Position numbers and translations under genes: made by a program
Notes under the pieces: generated by a model
Database searches by the model: none
Told to the model about the DNA's origin: nothing
Seen by the model: only the letters and a program-made list of their open reading frames with translations
Assembly: GCF_027497495.1 (NCBI RefSeq)
Contig: NZ_CP114205.1
Coordinates: 3,534,001 to 3,598,000 of the forward strand
Origin: Streptomyces tubercidicus
GTDB taxonomy: Bacteria; Actinomycetota; Actinomycetes; Streptomycetales; Streptomycetaceae
DNA: 64,000 nucleotides
Direction: 5' to 3'
In this document: positions 20,965 to 29,923 of the stretch, piece after piece
How positions within the stretch are numbered: the stretch's first letter is position 1
Layout of the letters: the number at the start of each line of letters is the position of its first letter

Positions 20965-21528
20965 TCAGCCGCCGTAGACGTGCGGCGCGAGAGTACCGAC
21001 GAACGGCAGATTGCGGTACTTCTCCGCGAAGTCGAGGCCGTAGCCGACGACGAACTCGTTGGGAATGTCGAAGCCGATCCACTTCACGTCGATGGCGACC
21101 TTGGCCGCGTCCGGCTTGCGCAGCAGGGTGCAGACCTCCAGCGAGGCCGGCTCCCGCGAGCCGAGGTTCGACAGCAGCCACGACAGCGTCAGACCGGAGT
21201 CGATGATGTCCTCGACGATCAGGACGTGCTTGCCCTTGATGTCGGTGTCGAGGTCCTTGAGGATGCGGACCACGCCGGAGGACTGGGTGCCCGCGCCGTA
21301 CGACGACACGGCCATCCAGTCCATCGTGACGGGGGTGGACAGCGCGCGCGCCAGGTCCGCCATCACCATCACGGCGCCCTTGAGGACGCCGACGATGAGC
21401 AGGTCCTTGCCCGCGTACTCCGCGTCGATCTTCGCGGCCAGCTCCGCCAGCTTCGCGTCGATCTCTTCCTTGCTGATGAGTACCGACTGAAGGTCGGAGC
21501 CCATGTCCTTGTCGTCCACCCGTGCCAC
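20965..21528 (-). CDS. hpt: Hypoxanthine phosphoribosyltransferase
   Basis: This purine salvage enzyme makes IMP/GMP from hypoxanthine/guanine and PRPP. It has 187 residues, the usual length. The PRPP-binding motif is [16 protein letters not shown]. The metal/pyrophosphate loop is [13 protein letters not shown], and the C-terminal specificity segment contains [19 protein letters not shown]. The start is a GTG at 21528, with an internal ATG at residue 9 as the alternative. It sits between tilS and ftsH, the standard tilS-hpt-ftsH order. Confidence 0.96.
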   Translation of the reverse strand: MARVDDKDMGSDLQSVLISKEEIDAKLAELAAKIDAEYAGKDLLIVGVLKGAVMVMADLARALSTPVTMDWMAVSSYGAGTQSSGVVRILKDLDTDIKGKHVLIVEDIIDSGLTLSWLLSNLGSREPASLEVCTLLRKPDAAKVAIDVKWIGFDIPNEFVVGYGLDFAEKYRNLPFVGTLAPHVYGG

Positions 21529-21590
21529 TCTCGCTCTGTTCGGTGTTCGCGTCAGTCGTGAGACTTCGGATGCGGGGCAGCGTCTGCGGC

Positions 21591-22649
21591 TCAGCCCTGC
21601 CGAATCACCAGTCTGCCACCCTGCCGTCGCACACCCACTCGCCCGGGGAGGTTGATGGCCCCCTGCCCCCTCCAGGCGGTGATCAGCCGGTCCACCTCTT
21701 CGATGTGGCGGGCGAAGAGCGAACCGGCCGGGGAACCGGCGCCGATGACGGCCCGGCGCAGCACCCGGCGGCGCACCGCGGGGGGCAGCGCGAACAGGGC
21801 GGCGATGTCGAGGGAGCCGCTGTCGTCGAGCACCGAGTCCTCGGCGTCGGCGGCCCAGGCGTCCAGGGCGTCGGCGTCGTCACGGGAGAGCTGCGCCGTA
21901 CGGGCCAGCGCCTCGACGACGCCCTTGCCGAGCGCTTTCTCCAGGGCGGGCAGACCTTCGTGGCGCAGCCGGGAGCGGGTGTAGGCGGGGTCGGCGTTGT
22001 GTGGATCGTCCCAGACGGGCAGCGCCTGGATCAGACAGGCCTTACGGGCGGTCTGGCGGTCCACGTCGAGGAAGGGCCGGCGATAGCGCCCGTCGCGGCC
22101 GCTGGTCGCGGCCATACCGGAGAGCGAGCGGGTCCCGGAGCCGCGGGCGAGACCGAGCAGCACCGTCTCCGCCTGGTCGTCGCGGGTATGGCCGAGGAGA
22201 ACGGCGGTGGCGCCGTGGCGCTCGGCGGTGGCGTCCAGGGCGGCGTAGCGGGCGTCACGGGCGGCGGCTTCCGGTCCGCCGGCCGGCCGGGTGCCGCTCC
22301 CCCGGTACGCGGTGCCGTGCGCCACCTTGTTCGGTTCGGCCACGTCGACGGCGACGGCCTCTACGGGGTCGAGCCCCAGGGCCCGCAGCCGCAGGGCGAC
22401 CTCGGCGGCGCGGAGGTCCGAGCCCTCCTGGAGGCCGTGGTCGATGGTGACGCCACCGGCGCGGACCCCCAGCTTGGGGGCCTCGAAGGCGAGGGCGGAG
22501 GCGAGCGCCATGGAATCGGCGCCGCCGGAGCACGCGACGAGCACGAGCGGGGGCTCGTGCCGGTCCTGCGCGCAGTGGTGGGTGAGCACGTCGTGGAGTA
22601 CGCGGCGGACCGCCAGGCGTATCGCGGCGACCGCTGGATGGGGACCCAT
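21591..22649 (-). CDS. tilS: tRNA(Ile) lysidine synthetase
   Basis: TilS ligates lysine to C34 of tRNA-Ile(CAU) so that it reads AUA and is charged with isoleucine. The N-type ATP pyrophosphatase P-loop SGGADS lies at 41-46. The family segments [29 protein letters not shown] and RPFLDV follow. With 352 residues it has the short C-terminal domain typical of actinobacteria. The ATG at 22649 ([10 protein letters not shown]) is chosen over the longer frame as the conserved start. It is upstream of hpt with 62 bp between. Confidence 0.95.
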   Translation of the reverse strand: MGPHPAVAAIRLAVRRVLHDVLTHHCAQDRHEPPLVLVACSGGADSMALASALAFEAPKLGVRAGGVTIDHGLQEGSDLRAAEVALRLRALGLDPVEAVAVDVAEPNKVAHGTAYRGSGTRPAGGPEAAARDARYAALDATAERHGATAVLLGHTRDDQAETVLLGLARGSGTRSLSGMAATSGRDGRYRRPFLDVDRQTARKACLIQALPVWDDPHNADPAYTRSRLRHEGLPALEKALGKGVVEALARTAQLSRDDADALDAWAADAEDSVLDDSGSLDIAALFALPPAVRRRVLRRAVIGAGSPAGSLFARHIEEVDRLITAWRGQGAINLPGRVGVRRQGGRLVIRQG

Positions 22650-22840
22650 GTCCGTTTCCAATCGTTCAGCTGGGGAGCCTCGGGCCGTGGACGGCACTTC
22701 GTCACACAGAGTGCCTAGATGGTGACAGAGGCGAGCGGTTCCCCGAGCATTGCACGCCTATCCCTCGCTATCGGTCCCTCAGACGGGTGATTGAAGGGGC
22801 GCTCTACTGCCACGTGGCGTGCCCAGCTCACGCCATTCGC

Positions 22841-23986
22841 TTACGGTGCCCCGTCCGCTTTGCGGTGCACCCGCGCGATCCAGTCCGCCGGTTTGGCGAT
22901 CTCTTGTTTGGTCGGGAGGGTGTTCGGCGAGGTCCACACCCGGTTGAAGCCGTCCATGCCCACCTCCTCGACGACCGCGCTGACGAACCGCTCGCCGTCG
23001 CGGTACTGCCGCAGTTTGGCGTCCAGGCCGAGCAGCTTGCGCAGCGCCTGGTCCAGGCGTCCGGCACCGCTGGCCCGGCGCTTTTGGAACTTCTCCCGGA
23101 TCTCCGCGACCGACGGCACGACATCGGGCCCCACACCGTCCATCACGAAATCCGCGTGCCCCTCCAGCAGCGACATCACCGCGGTCAGCCGGCCGAGGAT
23201 CTCGCGCTGCGCGGGCGTCTGGACGAGATCGACGAGCGAGCGCTCCTCGTCCTCGCCCTCCTCGCCCTCGGGCTTGGCACCGGCCAGCGACTGGGCGGCC
23301 TCGCGCAGCCGCTCCAGGAGGGCGCCCGGGTCGATGTCCGTCTCACCGAGGAATGACTGGATCTCGCCCTCGATGTGGTCCCGCAGCCACGGCACGGCCG
23401 TGAACTGGGTGCGGTGGGTCTCCTCATGGAGGCACACCCACAGCCGGAAGTCGTGCGGGGCCACTTCGAGCTCGCGCTCCACGTGCACGATGTTCGGCGC
23501 GACCAGCAGCAGCCTGCCGCCCTGGGCCGCGGCCGGCAGATCCCGGGAGGCCGGCGCGAACGTCTCGTACTGGCCGAGGACCCGCGAGGCCAGGAACGAC
23601 AGCAGCATGCCCAGCTCCACACCGGTCACCTTGCCGCCGACCGCGCCGAGCACCGCGCCCCCGGGGACCGTCGAGCGGCGGTCCTCCATCTTGGCCAGCA
23701 GCGGCTTGAGCACGGCCCGGAACCCGGCGACATTCGCCTTGATCCAGCCGGGCCGGTCCACGACCAGGACCGGCGTGTCATGCGGCGCCTCGCCTGTCGC
23801 GTCGGGCTGTGCCATCCGCGTGAAGGCGCGGACATGCGCCTCGGAGGACTTGGCGTGCTTGCGCAGCTCGGCGACGATCGCGCGCGCCTCGTCCCGGCTC
23901 ACCTCTGGGCCCGGCCGCACGAACCGGGTCGCGGTCGCGACCGCGAGGTTCCAGTCGACCATCTCGGTTCCACCGATGCTCGTCAT
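22841..23986 (-). CDS. Zinc-dependent metalloprotease-like protein (F420-associated family)
   Basis: The 381-residue zincin-like protein belongs to an actinobacterial family annotated as coenzyme F420 biosynthesis-associated uncharacterised protein. The zinc motif HEETH is at 187-191 within RLWVCLHEETHRTQF, and a second acidic region GHADFVMDGVG may supply the third ligand. The ATG at 23986 (MTSIGGTEMVDW) is the family start. The catalytic role and substrate are not known. It is the gene after dacB on the same strand, separated from it by a large hairpin. Confidence 0.85.
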   Translation of the reverse strand: MTSIGGTEMVDWNLAVATATRFVRPGPEVSRDEARAIVAELRKHAKSSEAHVRAFTRMAQPDATGEAPHDTPVLVVDRPGWIKANVAGFRAVLKPLLAKMEDRRSTVPGGAVLGAVGGKVTGVELGMLLSFLASRVLGQYETFAPASRDLPAAAQGGRLLLVAPNIVHVERELEVAPHDFRLWVCLHEETHRTQFTAVPWLRDHIEGEIQSFLGETDIDPGALLERLREAAQSLAGAKPEGEEGEDEERSLVDLVQTPAQREILGRLTAVMSLLEGHADFVMDGVGPDVVPSVAEIREKFQKRRASGAGRLDQALRKLLGLDAKLRQYRDGERFVSAVVEEVGMDGFNRVWTSPNTLPTKQEIAKPADWIARVHRKADGAP

Positions 23987-24165
23987 GGGTTCACCGTACG
24001 TGGGGGTTTGGTGCGGGGGTAGCGGACTGGGGCCCTCCCACGACTTCGGCTCTCCCGCCGTGGGGGTTGCTCGGCGTTTGTTGCCCGCTTCGCGGTGCCC
24101 TCGCCGCGGCGCCTGCGGCGGGCCGGGTCCGCTGCGCGGGGCTGTGGGTGCGGTGACGGACCTCC

Positions 24166-24214
24166 GGGGCCTGGTGTGTGGACTGCTTCGCTTTACGTCC
24201 ACACACCAGGCCCC
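24166..24214 (-). terminator. Large hairpin downstream of dacB
   Basis: A perfect 18-bp stem (arm GGGGCCTGGTGTGTGGAC at 24166-24183) with a 13-nt loop containing TTCG. It lies just after the dacB stop in its direction of transcription. Confidence 0.8.
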
Positions 24215-24288
24215 TCCGGCCCGTCCCCTCCCGTGGGTGGAGTGAGTGACGGGTGAGTGGGGGTGGGCGTGGCGGGTTTGGTTTTGGG

Positions 24289-25863
24289 TCAGCGGCAGCC
24301 GCAATTGGCCACTGCTGACGCGAGTTTGTCCAGGGCCTCTTGGGCGCCTTGGGGGTCGGTGGTGCCGGTGGTCATGAAGGAGAAGACGAGGAGGCGGCCG
24401 TCGGCGTCCACGACGGTGCCGGCCAGGGTGTTCACGCCGGTGAGGGTGCCGGTCTTGGCGCGTACGGCGCCGGCGCCGGCGCTCTGGCCCCGGTAGCGGT
24501 TGCTGAGGGTGCCGGTGAAGGCGGCCACCGGGAGGCCCGTGACGACGGGGCGCAGGGCCGGGTGGTCGGGGGACGAGGCGTGCAGCAGGAGGCGGGAGAG
24601 CAGGGCGGCGGTGACCTTGTCGTCGCGGTCCAGGCCGCTGCCGTCCTCGAAGACGGCGCCGGACAGCGGGAGGTGCTCGCGCTGGAGGGCGGTGCGGACG
24701 GCCTTTCCGGCGCCGGTGAAGCTGGCCGGCCGGCGGGTGGCGAGGGCGGTCTGGCGGGCCAGTGCCTCGGCGATGTCGTTGTCGCTGTAGGTGAGCATCC
24801 GCTCGACGAGCGCGGACAGGGGGAGGGAGTGGACGGCGGCGATCCGGTCGGGCTTCTTGGGGGCCTTGGCGCCGGAGGGGTCACCGTCGACGGTGATGCC
24901 GCGGTCGTGGAGCAGATCGGCGAAGGTGTGGGCGGCGGTGCGGGCCGGGTCGGCGTCGCGGGGGGCGGTGCCGTGCTCGGAGTCGTCGAGGCGGGCCTCG
25001 TCGGTCATCAGCGCGGTGACCGGGGCGATGTTCTCGTTCGGGCCGATGGGGTGCTCGGTGGGGCCCGTGTAGGCGGAGGTGTCGTAACCCAGGCTGATCT
25101 TGGCGAGGTGGCGCTTCTTGAGGGCGCGGGCGGTGGCGTCGGCGAGGGTGCGCAGGTTCGCGGGCTGCTCCCCGGCGCCGGGGCGCGGGGCGCGGGCGGT
25201 GAGGGTGGGGTCGCCGCCGCCGACCAGGATGAGGCGGTTCTTTCCGGCCAGGACGACGGTGGTGTCGATGCGGTGGTCGGGGCCGCGGGCGGAGAGCGCG
25301 GCGACGGCGGTGGCGAGCTTGACTGTGGAGGCGGGGGTGGCGGCCTTTCCCTGTCCGTCGCCGAAGACCTCCCGGCCCGCGGCCACGTCCAGGACGGACG
25401 CGGTCCGCAGCGGGCCGAGTGCCGGGTCCTTCAGCAGCGGGGCGAGCGCGTCGGCCAGCCCCGCGTCGGTGGGTGCGGGCGCCGCGCCACGGCCCGCGGG
25501 ACCGGGTACGCGGCCGCCGAGCGCGGGCAGTACGGGCGGTGCGCTGGGCGCCGGCCGGGGGGCCTGCGCGTGATGCTCGCCACTGGCGCCGTCCATGGCG
25601 GCCGCCTCCGCCCGCTCCGCCGTACGCTGACCCGAGTCCCACGGGCCGGACGCCGCCACCGCGACGATCGCGACCGCGAGGCCGGTGGCTGCGGAGACCG
25701 CCGTCAGCCGCCAGGTCTGCTGGGTATGGCGCGGTGTGGCGTGCCATGCCTGCTGCGTGGCGTCGACCGCCGTCTGTGCCGACCGGACCGCCGCGCGGGA
25801 AGCCGACCGCGCGGACCGCACCGCCGACTGCCATCTGACCTGCCACTTTCCGGTCTCCGGCAC
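24289..25863 (-). CDS. dacB: D-Ala-D-Ala carboxypeptidase/endopeptidase (PBP4 class C)
   Basis: Low-molecular-weight penicillin-binding protein that trims or cleaves peptidoglycan outside the membrane. It has one N-terminal transmembrane/signal segment, a Pro/Ala linker, then the S13 peptidase domain. Active-site motifs are STVK (nucleophile Ser and Lys), YSDND (SxN) and AKTGTLTG (KTG). The C-terminus ends NCGCR. The GTG at 25863 (VPETGKWQ) has AGGGG 10 nt upstream. A GTG at 25908 would add 15 residues but lacks a ribosome site and overlaps the likely ppa promoter. It is divergent from ppa. Confidence 0.92.
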   Translation of the reverse strand: MPETGKWQVRWQSAVRSARSASRAAVRSAQTAVDATQQAWHATPRHTQQTWRLTAVSAATGLAVAIVAVAASGPWDSGQRTAERAEAAAMDGASGEHHAQAPRPAPSAPPVLPALGGRVPGPAGRGAAPAPTDAGLADALAPLLKDPALGPLRTASVLDVAAGREVFGDGQGKAATPASTVKLATAVAALSARGPDHRIDTTVVLAGKNRLILVGGGDPTLTARAPRPGAGEQPANLRTLADATARALKKRHLAKISLGYDTSAYTGPTEHPIGPNENIAPVTALMTDEARLDDSEHGTAPRDADPARTAAHTFADLLHDRGITVDGDPSGAKAPKKPDRIAAVHSLPLSALVERMLTYSDNDIAEALARQTALATRRPASFTGAGKAVRTALQREHLPLSGAVFEDGSGLDRDDKVTAALLSRLLLHASSPDHPALRPVVTGLPVAAFTGTLSNRYRGQSAGAGAVRAKTGTLTGVNTLAGTVVDADGRLLVFSFMTTGTTDPQGAQEALDKLASAVANCGCR

Positions 25864-25949
25864 CTCGGACCAGCCCCTTTCGCCACCACACACCTGCGTG
25901 GGGGACACTTAATCACCAGACGTATGTGTTGATCATGGAGGAGCCACCC

Positions 25950-26444
25950 GTGGAGTTCGACGTCACCATCGAGATCCCGAAGGGTTCGCGGAACAAGTAC
26001 GAGGTGGACCACGAGACCGGTCGGATCCGCCTGGACCGTCGACTCTTCACCTCGACCAGCTACCCGGCCGACTACGGCTTTGTCGAGAACACCCTGGGCG
26101 AGGACGGCGACCCGCTGGACGCGCTGGTCATCCTGGACGAGCCGACCTTCCCCGGCTGCCTCATCAAGTGCCGCGCCATCGGCATGTTCCGGATGACGGA
26201 CGAGGCCGGCGGCGACGACAAGCTGCTGTGCGTGCCCGCGTCCGACCCGCGTGTGGAGCACCTGCGGGACATCCACCACGTGTCGGAGTTCGACCGCCTG
26301 GAGATCCAGCACTTCTTCGAGGTCTACAAGGACCTGGAGCCCGGTAAGTCCGTCGAGGGCGCCAACTGGGTCGGCCGCACCGAGGCCGAGGCGGAGATCG
26401 AGGCCTCGTTCAAGCGCCTTGAGGCGCAGGGCGGCGCGCACTGA
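25950..26444 (+). CDS. ppa: Inorganic pyrophosphatase
   Basis: Family I soluble pyrophosphatase hydrolyses PPi to phosphate and drives biosynthesis. It has 164 residues. The PPase signature DGDPLDALV is present, with conserved TSYPADYGF and [10 protein letters not shown]. The GTG at 25950 is chosen because GGAGGAG lies 6 nt upstream and [17 protein letters not shown] is the family start; an upstream ATG overlaps that ribosome site. A 15-bp terminator follows. Confidence 0.97.
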   Translation: MEFDVTIEIPKGSRNKYEVDHETGRIRLDRRLFTSTSYPADYGFVENTLGEDGDPLDALVILDEPTFPGCLIKCRAIGMFRMTDEAGGDDKLLCVPASDPRVEHLRDIHHVSEFDRLEIQHFFEVYKDLEPGKSVEGANWVGRTEAEAEIEASFKRLEAQGGAH

Positions 26445-26523
26445 CCCAGGGTCAGGTCCCCGGCGTCCGGCCCGGTTCTTCCGGCCCCCGCACGCCGGGA
26501 CAGGCACTCTGATTTTCGTACGC

Positions 26524-26557
26524 GAACGGGCGGCACCCAGTCGGGTGCCGCCCGTTC
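26524..26557 (+). terminator. ppa terminator
   Basis: A perfect 15-bp stem (GAACGGGCGGCACCC / complement) with loop AGTC, 80 bp after the ppa stop. Confidence 0.85.
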
Positions 26558-26588
26558 GTCCGTGTCACGGCGTCACCGGCGGAAGTAT

Positions 26589-26645
26589 GGGCCCCACGTC
26601 AGGGGCGGGGGCGTGGCCGGCTGACGGGCCCCACGTCAGGGGCGG
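26589..26645. repeat. Two direct copies of a 20-bp sequence
   Basis: GGGCCCCACGTCAGGGGCGG occurs at 26589-26608 and again at 26626-26645, just after the stop of the leftward HTTM-like gene. Confidence 0.8.
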
Positions 26646-26648
26646 CCG

Positions 26649-27503
26649 TCACGCAGCGGCGAGGGCTGGAGCCGCGGCGGCCTTTTCGACCGGGGCCGCG
26701 CGCTTTTCGTTCCGCCGGAGGACGTAGAGAAGTGCCGGGTGCGTGGCACCGAAGGCCGGCACGAAGCGGTTGAGGCCCATGAGCTGCCCAATTCCCAGGT
26801 GGAACAGGGTCATTGAGCCGAGATACGCCGTGGCCGCGGGCTTGGGCAGCACGAAAACCAGCGGGAAGCCGACCTCGGCGGCAACCGTCGTCCAGGTCAC
26901 CAGCTTTCCCAGCACCGGGTACGTGTGCACGAGCGGGAAGACACGCGGGTCCCCGTAGTTCTGCGTGCGGATGACTCCGCTGAACGCCTCCCCGCTGAGC
27001 CACACCGGGGACACCAGCTTGACCACGCCGGAGGCGACGTACGCGAGGGTCGTCTCCAGAGCCAGAGCGCGCATGGCCAGGTCACGGGCCTTCTCGTCGT
27101 CCTTGAGGGTCCCGGTCGAGGCGAGCACCACGTTGACCACCTGCTGCAGCTGGTCGGCGCCGTCCCTGCCGAAGGGGGTGTACTCCCGGCCGGCCACGCC
27201 CGTCGCCGCCAGCACCGCGCTGCCCACCGCACGGACCCCGCGCCGGTGCGCCCAGATCAGCGTGGCAGCGGAAGCACCGGCCTGCACTCCGTACAGGGCG
27301 ACCGCTGCCTTCTTGGAGCTGAGGGCCCGGGTCAGCCGCGGAAAGCGCTTGGCGAACCGGGGGCGGGTGCTCGCCAGCTGGCCGCTCAGCAGCTCACCGT
27401 CCTCGAACGTGCGATGCCGGCTCAGCATTTCCAGTGCGGAGACCAGCGTGCCCAGCGAAGCCACTCGGCGTGCCGTGACCTCGGGAGGAGCGCTGAGAAA
27501 CAT
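26649..27503 (-). CDS. HTTM/SdpB-like multi-pass membrane protein
   Basis: The 284-residue protein has about five or six transmembrane segments. The pattern LETTLAYVASGVVKLVSP..W.SGEA followed by YPVLGKLVTWTTVAAEVGFP is typical of HTTM, vitamin-K-carboxylase and SdpB-type proteins. SdpB-like proteins take part in maturation or export of the Sdp peptide toxin in Bacillus. The ATG at 27503 has AGGGAG 9 nt upstream. It is the last gene of a leftward array and follows a 40-residue peptide gene. A palindrome-rich AT patch lies just upstream of it. The family call is from pattern memory, not a search. Confidence 0.6.
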   Translation of the reverse strand: MFLSAPPEVTARRVASLGTLVSALEMLSRHRTFEDGELLSGQLASTRPRFAKRFPRLTRALSSKKAAVALYGVQAGASAATLIWAHRRGVRAVGSAVLAATGVAGREYTPFGRDGADQLQQVVNVVLASTGTLKDDEKARDLAMRALALETTLAYVASGVVKLVSPVWLSGEAFSGVIRTQNYGDPRVFPLVHTYPVLGKLVTWTTVAAEVGFPLVFVLPKPAATAYLGSMTLFHLGIGQLMGLNRFVPAFGATHPALLYVLRRNEKRAAPVEKAAAAPALAAA

Positions 27504-27562
27504 GGGTGAGTGCTCCCTGTGAGTGGAGTGGAAGAGAGGGGCGTCAAAGGGCGGGGGCGCGG

Positions 27563-27593
27563 CACATATGCGGTACATGTGTGATACATGTAT
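27563..27593. promoter_or_regulatory. AT-rich palindromic patch upstream of HTTM-like gene
   Basis: TACATGT occurs twice with an 11-bp period (27574, 27585). The second lies in the perfect palindrome ATACATGTAT (27584-27593), and CACATATG is just to the left. It is an unusual composition here and is placed as an operator or promoter between the peptide gene and the HTTM-like gene. Confidence 0.4.
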
Positions 27594-27639
27594 TGGCGCG
27601 CACCGCGCCCCGTCCTCATTGATCAGTCGGCCGGACGGC

Positions 27640-27762
27640 TCAGCCGATGATGTCCGTGGTCGCGTTGTGCACCAGGACCATGGTCGGGGTCGCGTCGGCA
27701 CCGATACGCCCCGGCTCCACGTCGACCAGCTCGGCGTTGGCGAAGTCAGCCAGCTCAGACAT
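27640..27762 (-). CDS. 40-residue peptide, candidate precursor or toxin
   Basis: Small gene with a good ribosome site (GAGGA, 6 nt before the ATG at 27762). The peptide begins MSELADFANAELVDVEP, an acidic leader-like half (net negative, no signal peptide). A Gly-Ala-Asp-Ala stretch at 21-24 leads into a hydrophobic, Thr-rich half ending VLVHNATTDIIG. It has no cysteine and no tryptophan. It lies between a SdpA/DUF5819-like gene and an HTTM/SdpB-like gene. The bipartite layout resembles ribosomally made peptide precursors; identity and modification are unknown. Confidence 0.6.
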   Translation of the reverse strand: MSELADFANAELVDVEPGRIGADATPTMVLVHNATTDIIG

Positions 27763-27900
27763 TGCTGTCCTCTTTCTCTCGGTTTCTCTCGGTTCTCACC
27801 GTGAACACTCCGGCCATTCGGCAGGAGGGCACGGACTCACGCGGTGGTGGAACTGCCGAGTGAGTGCGCGGCTTCCGGCCGAGAGGCCCACAAAAAACTG

Positions 27901-28488
27901 CTAGGCGGCTATCGGAAAGGTCTGTGGACGGGGCGTGCCGGCGGTCGGCAGCGGAAATTCCCCGGAGACGAAGAACGGCTCGATCCGCCGGTCCTCCGGG
28001 GCGGCGAGGTAGGAGTGCATCAGCAGGAACTGGCTGTGCGAGGCGCCTTCGGTGTGCGGCAGGTGGTGCTGGATATAGCGGGAGAGCAGCAGGTATCCGG
28101 GCGACCGGACCACGGGGCCCATCTCCGATCCGGCGGCCGCCAGGCGGACGCGGATGCCCTGGATGGCGTCGATCAGGGCCTTGGGGGAACGGTTGCGGGC
28201 GTTCCAGACGAGGGCGTACCAGGGCCTGTCGCGGGTGACCGGGATGTCCTTCCACTCACCGGGCTTGCCGTCCGTGAGATCCCGGTAGAGCAAATGGCTG
28301 TCCTTGACTCCCGGATTCGGCCCGAAGAAGCGCCAGTTGGGGGTCGGTATCCGCAGCTTCCCGCACCACAGGAGACTGTCGAAGCGCGTATCGGGCAGCT
28401 GCGCCGCAGCCGTCACGATGAGCCAGGCGGTGAGTGAGGCCGTGACCGCGACCGACTTCACGCGTTCGGTGTTCACGCTCAGGTTCAC
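27901..28488 (-). CDS. SdpA/DUF5819-like single-pass protein
   Basis: The 195-residue protein has one N-terminal transmembrane segment (about 12-30). An extracytoplasmic domain with PNWRFFGPNPG and HLLYRDLTDG follows. This motif is shared by partners of HTTM/SdpB proteins (SdpA-type, DUF5819-type). The GTG start at 28488 has AGGAG 5 nt upstream and lies one base past the stop of the preceding hydrolase gene, so the two are translationally coupled. Function is inferred only: a helper in making or exporting the neighbouring peptide. Confidence 0.55.
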   Translation of the reverse strand: MNLSVNTERVKSVAVTASLTAWLIVTAAAQLPDTRFDSLLWCGKLRIPTPNWRFFGPNPGVKDSHLLYRDLTDGKPGEWKDIPVTRDRPWYALVWNARNRSPKALIDAIQGIRVRLAAAGSEMGPVVRSPGYLLLSRYIQHHLPHTEGASHSQFLLMHSYLAAPEDRRIEPFFVSGEFPLPTAGTPRPQTFPIAA

Positions 28489-28489
28489 A

Positions 28490-29503
28490 TCAACTCCTGT
28501 TCGCGCCCGCGGCGGTCGTGGCGGCGGGGCGGTCCCCGGCGGACTGCCGCCGTTCCGATCCGGTCCGCTCGGCCGGGGGTTCGCCGGCGATCACCTCTGC
28601 CACCATCTGGGCGTACGCCTGGACGGTGAGCAGCGACTCGTGATCGGCGCCGTCGATGATGAGGTGCCGGGAACTCTTCGACAGGGCGGCCATCTTGGCC
28701 TGAACCGCGTGGTGCACGGCGTTGTCCCCGTGGTTGTTCTCCGCGGTGATCACGCTCAGCGGGACGTCCAGGGCGGTGAGGGCCGGATAGGTCATCGCGT
28801 CCCGGTAGTCCCGGTAGGCCATCGCCCAGGTGCGGGGCTCCGCCAGGAACGCCGTGACACTCCGGTTGATGTCCGGGCGGTAGGTCTTGTTCTTGTTCAG
28901 GGCGGGACGGAAGGCCGACAGGCCGGCCAGGGCGTAGGCCCGCTCCATGAGCATCGAGTGCCGGGACCAGCGGTCGACCTCGCTGCGCCGGGAATTGCGC
29001 AGCTGGGCCACGTCGGTGGCGTCGGCCATGACCACCGCGCTCACGCCCTCCGCCGCGCCGGGATGGAGCGACGCATAGGCGGCGACGAAGTATCCGCCGA
29101 GGGAGTGGCCGGCCAGCACCAGCGGAAGGCCGGCGGTGTACGTCTCGCGCAATTCCCGCAACAGCGCGAAGTGCCGCTCCAGACCGTAATGCGTGGTCGG
29201 CGTGCTGAGCCCGTAGCCGGGAGCGTTGAACCGCACATATCCCATATCCGCGGGAAGCGCGCCACAGACCCAGTCCCAGTATTCGTGCGGCATCCCCATA
29301 CCGTTATCGAGCAGGACGACTCGCCGGGCCCGAGGAGGAATATCGACGGTCACCTCGATACGGCTGCCATCCGGCCGCTCGTGCAGCATGAAGCGGCGCG
29401 CACGTTCACGCCTGCCGGTGCGTCGCATTACTGCGCCGGACAGCAGACTTGCGCCGGCCAGTCCGGAAATTCCTACGGCAAAATGGCGCTCCAAAGACGC
29501 CAT
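28490..29503 (-). CDS. Alpha/beta hydrolase in peptide operon
   Basis: The 337-residue alpha/beta hydrolase has nucleophile elbow LAGHSLGGYFVA, oxyanion region LLDNGMGMP, and a probable catalytic histidine in IDGADHESLL. It starts with an uncleaved hydrophobic segment (HFAVGISGLAGASLLSGAVM region), so it may be membrane-attached. The ATG at 29503 (MASLERHF) is chosen for its GGAGGG site; the longer frame adds 16 unconserved residues. It is coupled to the SdpA-like gene. It could be an esterase, lactonase or peptidase acting on the operon's product; the sequence does not decide. Confidence 0.8.
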   Translation of the reverse strand: MASLERHFAVGISGLAGASLLSGAVMRRTGRRERARRFMLHERPDGSRIEVTVDIPPRARRVVLLDNGMGMPHEYWDWVCGALPADMGYVRFNAPGYGLSTPTTHYGLERHFALLRELRETYTAGLPLVLAGHSLGGYFVAAYASLHPGAAEGVSAVVMADATDVAQLRNSRRSEVDRWSRHSMLMERAYALAGLSAFRPALNKNKTYRPDINRSVTAFLAEPRTWAMAYRDYRDAMTYPALTALDVPLSVITAENNHGDNAVHHAVQAKMAALSKSSRHLIIDGADHESLLTVQAYAQMVAEVIAGEPPAERTGSERRQSAGDRPAATTAAGANRS

Positions 29504-29575
29504 ATTCCCTCCACCGTGATTCGACGTGGCTGTTGGCCGGGAATCTAACACGCGATGCCGGACTCAATTAATGAG

Positions 29576-29923
29576 TTAGTTGAGCCTCCGGCCGGGGCGA
29601 GGATACCCCTGGGGCATCGGAACACGGCCGATCGCACTCCGGCCGTACTTCCGGAGTTCTATGAACATCTCGCCTATCGTGGCCTTCAGCGTGGCGTTTT
29701 CTTTGACCAGTTCCGCTATCCGCGACGCGCTCTCGGAGTCCCTGCCGCCCTCACCGGCCAGACCACTACGGCCTCCCTCGATGAACTGTCGACGCCAGTT
29801 GGATACGGACTGTTCGGAGACCGCTGCCTCCCGCGCGGCTTCCGCTGCGGTCAGTTCGCCGGACACCACTCTGAGCACGAGGGCGAATTTCTCGTCGGTC
29901 GGCAATATCGGAGGACGTCCCAC
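29576..29923 (-). CDS. IS3 OrfA-like helix-turn-helix protein
   Basis: The 115-residue protein opens with a Cro/transposase-type HTH (ELTAAEAAREAAVSEQSVSNWRRQF). A leucine-zipper-like helix (ASRIAELVKENATLKATIGEM) follows. This is the layout of IS3-family OrfA, but no OrfB, terminal repeats or target duplication are seen. The GTG at 29923 has AAGAGGG upstream, so the gene looks expressed. It lies 72 bp upstream of the hydrolase gene on the same strand. A TGACA/TGTCA inverted repeat lies 56 bp before its start (29979-29992). It may be a transposon remnant or a domesticated regulator of the operon. Confidence 0.6.
   Translation of the reverse strand: MGRPPILPTDEKFALVLRVVSGELTAAEAAREAAVSEQSVSNWRRQFIEGGRSGLAGEGGRDSESASRIAELVKENATLKATIGEMFIELRKYGRSAIGRVPMPQGYPRPGRRLN

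Noticed and set aside
24340..25932. 530-codon plus-strand frame opposite dacB
   Set aside because: It is a Gly/Val/Ala-rich shadow of the dacB gene, whose active-site motifs are unambiguous.
29576..29923. Complete IS3-family insertion sequence
   Set aside because: Only an OrfA-like frame is present; no OrfB, terminal inverted repeats or target-site duplication were found.
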